Of a DNA stretch of 64,000 nucleotides, positions 60,104 to 64,000 are shown one piece after another. How positions within the stretch are numbered: position 1 is the stretch's first letter; each line of letters opens with the position of its first letter. Below the pieces are notes generated by a model. It saw nothing but the letters and a program-made list of their open reading frames with translations, ran no database searches and was not told where the DNA came from. Source of the DNA: Juglans regia (Eukaryota > Streptophyta > Magnoliopsida > Fagales > Juglandaceae); the NCBI RefSeq assembly GCF_001411555.2, contig NC_049912.1, positions 31,101,514 through 31,165,513 of the forward strand, in the 5' to 3' direction. Made by a program: the position numbers and the translations under genes.

Positions 60104-63100
60104 GGAGAAAGAAAAACGTTATGGTTGATGATCGGTTTCGACTGACTTTGAGAGTATTAAGCTCGACTTGTTGTCTAATCCAATCAAGCCGCTTTTGTTC
60201 GAGCAAGTCCAATTGGATCTTTCGATCGGGTTGAATCCGGGCCCATTTTGCACAGGCCTAATATATATCTAGTGTTTTTTTTTCTAAGATTTCCTTCTCG
60301 CGCGCATATCAAGTGAATCCCGACCATGCACCAATAATATTACGAGACCATATAATATGCATGTTATCCCTAAATGATGTACGTATTTCTTGTTTGACGG
60401 GGGATAGCCGGGTAATAATAATAATAGTTAAACAGAATACGTTGGAACTAGGTTATGCATTTTCACATTAATTTCCAAGAGCTAGGAACCGGCCGGGTCC
60501 TTTCGTACGTACATATTAATTATGGTCCATGCCGGGCGTTGTTTGGGGATAATACTCGCATAATATATTTTATAACATATATTTCAAAATAAGAGTATTT
60601 TTATAAAGTGATACTATTTTTATTAAGATATTTTATAAAAATATTTTTTATTTTAAAATATAATTATACAAAGCGTTCATGTGAAAAGTGACGTGTGTGT
60701 TTATCATATTTGATCATATTATATACGAAAAATTATATTAATTATTTTCATATATTATACATCATATTAATTTTTATTTTATTTTATTTTTTTAATAAAT
60801 ATATAATATATAGATGATGAGTAAAATAATTTAATTAGTTTAAAAAAATAAAAGAATAAAAAAATTTAAAAATGAAAAAAATAAAGTGTTTTGTATATAC
60901 GTGGATGATAAGTTAAAAAGCTATTTACCAAGAGCTAGCTAACCTACGAACGTACGTACGTAGGAAGTCTATACGTTTAGTTCAAATTAATGTGGGCCAT
61001 AGCCACCGACTAAAATCAAGTCTCCTTTGAAAGGAAAAATGAGTGTGGAAGGTCCGGTTCTCTCTTTTATTAATTAGGTGCAGGCAAAGAGTTAATGCAA
61101 AAGGAAAATGATGGGAGTAATATTTTATTATTATTTTTTTATATTAAAATTTTTTTAAGTTTTTATTTTATTTAATAATTAAAAAATGACTATTAATAAA
61201 ATTATATATATTTTTTAATGATTAAGAATATTAAAAAAATATTTAAAAGAAAATAATAAAAAAATTTTAAATATAATATAAATATTAAAGAAGTAGTGAA
61301 CCGTTTATAAGGATATCATTACTTTAATGCAAAAGGACATTAATTTGATGGGTCCAACTGCATTTTAGTTAAGACATATAATATAGTTAAATCGCATGAT
61401 AGATTAGATCGATCCAATTCCATGCAGTCTATATAATCAAATAGAAAAATGATAGGGAGCTCATTTTGGGTTTTGTTTATTTTGTCCGATTGTTTTTTTA
61501 TTTTATTTTATTTTTATTTAGTAATTAAGAAAATATTATTTAATAATATTATAAATTAAAAAAATATATATTTAAAAGTATTAAAATAATAATATAAAAT
61601 AAATAATCGGACAAAATAAACGATCCAAAACGAAATTCCTAGCATTTCCCAATTAAGTAATAGGTAGCCTAGCCTGTCACTTATACACGGTAGACCACAT
61701 GGATATTGCACATGTCTGACCGAGAGGTCTATATTAAGCTGACGCTGACTGAAAATGCTAGCTCGCACTACTCGCTTATGCTTACTCGTGCTACGAAAAT
61801 ATAAAATGATTGAGCTGAAAAATTATAAAGATAATTGTTTTACATGAAAATGGGAGACTGACAGCGAGTGATGGCAGCCAAGCCCACATTGCAATTTTTT
61901 TGAGATGGTTAGCAGCCGTTAATCTCTTCGGTCCCTTGGAAGCTGTCGGGAAGGAGAACAGCATTAGACGGGTGAACAAGAATAAAAGCGCAATTAACAA
62001 AGTTGGGTGAGTTTGTTACTGACTTTTGAGAATATTGAGAAGAAAAAATAATTGTACGCAACATGAGAGTGAGACGCCATCTTAAGTAATGCAATAGGGA
62101 AAATTGACTGAAGAGCAGAAGTTCCTGCTTATTGCCAATCAAATTGAGACAAAACCCTCCAGCTAATTTTACTTTATTGTTCTGGTTTCTTTAGGTTGTT
62201 AAGTGCTTGCTAGCTGGTAAGAGTTTTCATTTTCATTACTCTCTCTCTCTCTCTCTCTCTCTCTGTTCTGGGCTGTTATATCCATAAATGTGATCTCAAA
62301 ATAATTATTCAGTTGGTTGAACTCATTTCTTATATAATTCTCTCTTTTACGGCTACTATATATTAAGGGACAGCCTATATATAATTGAATATTTGGCCTA
62401 GTGCATGGCACCTATATATTATTTTATGTGTTAATCAATTTTATTATGTACACATGTTGTGATATGATTTTCATTTCGTTACCAGCTCAAGGAATTTAAT
62501 ACCCTTTTTACTTTCGGGGCATCACATCTAATTATTTTATTCCCAGCTTTACAATTTGTCATTGATATAATTTTTTTTTTTTTCCTTCAAATGGATTTTG
62601 ATCCTTTTAACAATCGATCGAAGTACTACAACTGAACTAAGTAGTTAATTATTTAATTATTTTTCCTTTTCAAATATCTCTAAGCTAACATGAACGTCAA
62701 ATTTGGAGGAAAATAAAAAGGGATTGTTCTGTATCAGTGGAGCAAAACAGTAGAGCTTCCATGCACGTTGCTTGAAAGACAGAAAACCCAGGAAATGGTA
62801 AAATTAAGCAAGCAACGTGCTCTTAGCGAGCGGCAGTAGTACAGCAAGCAGGCATCTATACTATATATTATTAGAATTATGCAAAACGAGTTTGATTAGT
62901 CCTTGTCAATAACGAACTCATTCATTGAAGAAAATAATAATTGCAACTTCTATTTTTCAAGTAAATAACGAAGTCGTTTGCCAACACCTAACGACCTACC
63001 TACAGGCAACTTGTCCTTATTAAATAACAGAAATGAAAGCAACAAGAATTAAACCACGTCAACTAATGCCTATCTAAACTGTCCCGGCTGGACACGTTTG

Positions 63101-64000
63101 CTTGGCCACTCACTATCAGGTTCATTTCTCCCGTGCAAAAGTCAGTCAGAATGAGAGATAAGATCTGGAGTAAAAATTCAAAGTCATTGACTCATTGCCT
63201 GGGGTTGGGCCCCCATATATAGTTCCCATCTTCATACTTCAAAGCCTCACAAAAGCCAGCCTTTCCTACACATGACCGAGGTATCCAGCTTTCATACGGA
63301 TGGGTTTAGCTCATCCTTTATTGGAAAATTGAAGGATGCCAAATTAAAGGTTCACAATCACAACCTGTAGCAAACTTGTCGGCGTTACAAGAAAAATGGG
63401 TCAACTGACAACGGCTATCTACTCTGTTTAATCGAAAGACCAAACAGAGTAGTAGATGGCAACAACTATAACAATAATAAGAGAAAGATAACAAAAGGAG
63501 TCTGCCTGGGGTCAAACAAATATAACCGCAATGCTTCTAAATCATCACTTTAAAAAAAAAATATCGTTTTTAATGATATAGGATTTTCTCGTGAGATTAA
63601 TGGTATAAAACAAAACGAGGTTAAGTAGAAGAAACGGATAGATCAGGCAATTAGTGTTACAGAAATAAGAACTAAATAAGAAAATTAAGCACTAATAAAT
63701 GGCCTCCATAGAAGCAAAGGAAACTTCAAGACTGGAGGTCCTTAAGAATTGAACAAACAGCATTTTCATAAGCATAAAACAAACAACTCAGGCCCCTGAC
63801 TCCAATCAATTGTTTAGCTGCCGATTCTGTGGCACCAAATACCGGTACTTGGGTGGGGCAGAGGAAGTACTCGGCCTCTAATCTTTAAGGGCCTCTTTAT
63901 GGATTTAATCCCACTTTTGGAAAGTATAATAGCTTTAATGGAATTCAAATATATAATTTATCGTTCCTTTTTTATAACATAGGCTCATATGTGGCTTGAG
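60104..64000. other. Gene-poor right end with short repeats
   Basis: Holds a copy of the repeat seen at 5420-5560 (about 61110-61280), a TIR MITE (61444-61650), a (CT)n run near 62240-62263 and a short hairpin (63419-63452). A CCATATATAG motif near 63211-63220 in otherwise mixed DNA could be a core promoter for a plus-strand gene starting nearby, but no coding sequence follows within the window that I can support. Nothing else is recognised. Confidence 0.5.
61444..61650. repeat. TIR MITE, ~207 bp
   Basis: The left part reads AAAAATGATAGGGAGCTCAT then GTTTATTTTGTCCGATTGTT. The right part in reverse complement reads GGGAAATGCTAGGAATTTCG then GTTTATTTTGTCCGATTATT. Non-coding. Confidence 0.8.

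Noticed and set aside
60205..60240. tRNA-like GGTTGAATCC box near the kinase pseudogene
   Set aside because: No matching A box or cloverleaf arms upstream.
1..64000. CRISPR arrays, rRNA or bacterial-type operons
   Set aside because: The tandem repeats seen have no spacer organisation, and gene structure is clearly plant nuclear with introns.

Overview
This is a nuclear window from a woody dicot. The genes carry plant-type introns with GT..AG borders, the intergenic DNA is very AT-rich, and it is full of transposons, TIR/foldback elements and (AT)n microsatellites. A recurrent ~210 bp AT-rich element (copies near 5.1, 15.5, 29.4, 42.6, 45.8 and 47.7 kb) resembles short repeats I associate with Fagales, especially Juglandaceae (walnut/pecan). 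That placement is inference from memory, not something the sequence proves.

Seven apparently intact nuclear genes are present. (1) 960-1706 (-): LOB-domain transcription factor of the LBD12 type. (2) 16147-23345 (-): cytosolic endo-beta-N-acetylglucosaminidase (GH85), 11 exons. (3) 24306-28704 (-): DEAD-box RNA helicase of the RH18/Spb4/DDX55 type, 11 exons, lying head-to-tail upstream of the ENGase gene. (4) 30950-34618 (+): trichome-birefringence-like (TBL33/34-like) wall-polysaccharide O-acetyltransferase, 6 exons. (5) 41528-42154 (-): single-exon PYL4/5/6-type abscisic acid receptor. (6) 51406-54443 (+): CHX-type cation/H+ antiporter, 3 exons. (7) 55579-58338 (-): laccase of the LAC5/12 type, 6 exons. 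For every multi-exon gene I placed exon borders by reading frame, GT/AG signals and continuity of the family's protein pattern. In all cases the exon lengths sum to a whole number of codons.

The space between genes is mostly mobile DNA. 2457-3600 holds a decayed LINE 3' end. 8768-14844 is a ~6.1 kb non-autonomous Helitron with clean termini and internal tandem repeats of ~612 bp. 34797-39473 is a young Ty1-copia element (258 bp LTRs, 4 differences, 5 bp target duplication) with a broken pol, just downstream of the TBL gene. 48108-50272 is a CACTA-like element carrying a captured, decayed piece of an importin-beta/SAD2-like gene with its intron. 59441-60103 is an intronless, internally deleted BLUS1/STE20-like kinase pseudogene. 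Smaller MITEs and foldbacks occur throughout, some inside introns of the ENGase gene.

The genes do not form a pathway or operon; they are independent eukaryotic loci. TBL and laccase both act on secondary cell walls (xylan acetylation, lignin polymerisation), but nothing in the sequence links their control. I found no convincing new multi-gene system. The most unusual features are the gene-capturing CACTA-like element, the Helitron and the nested foldbacks.
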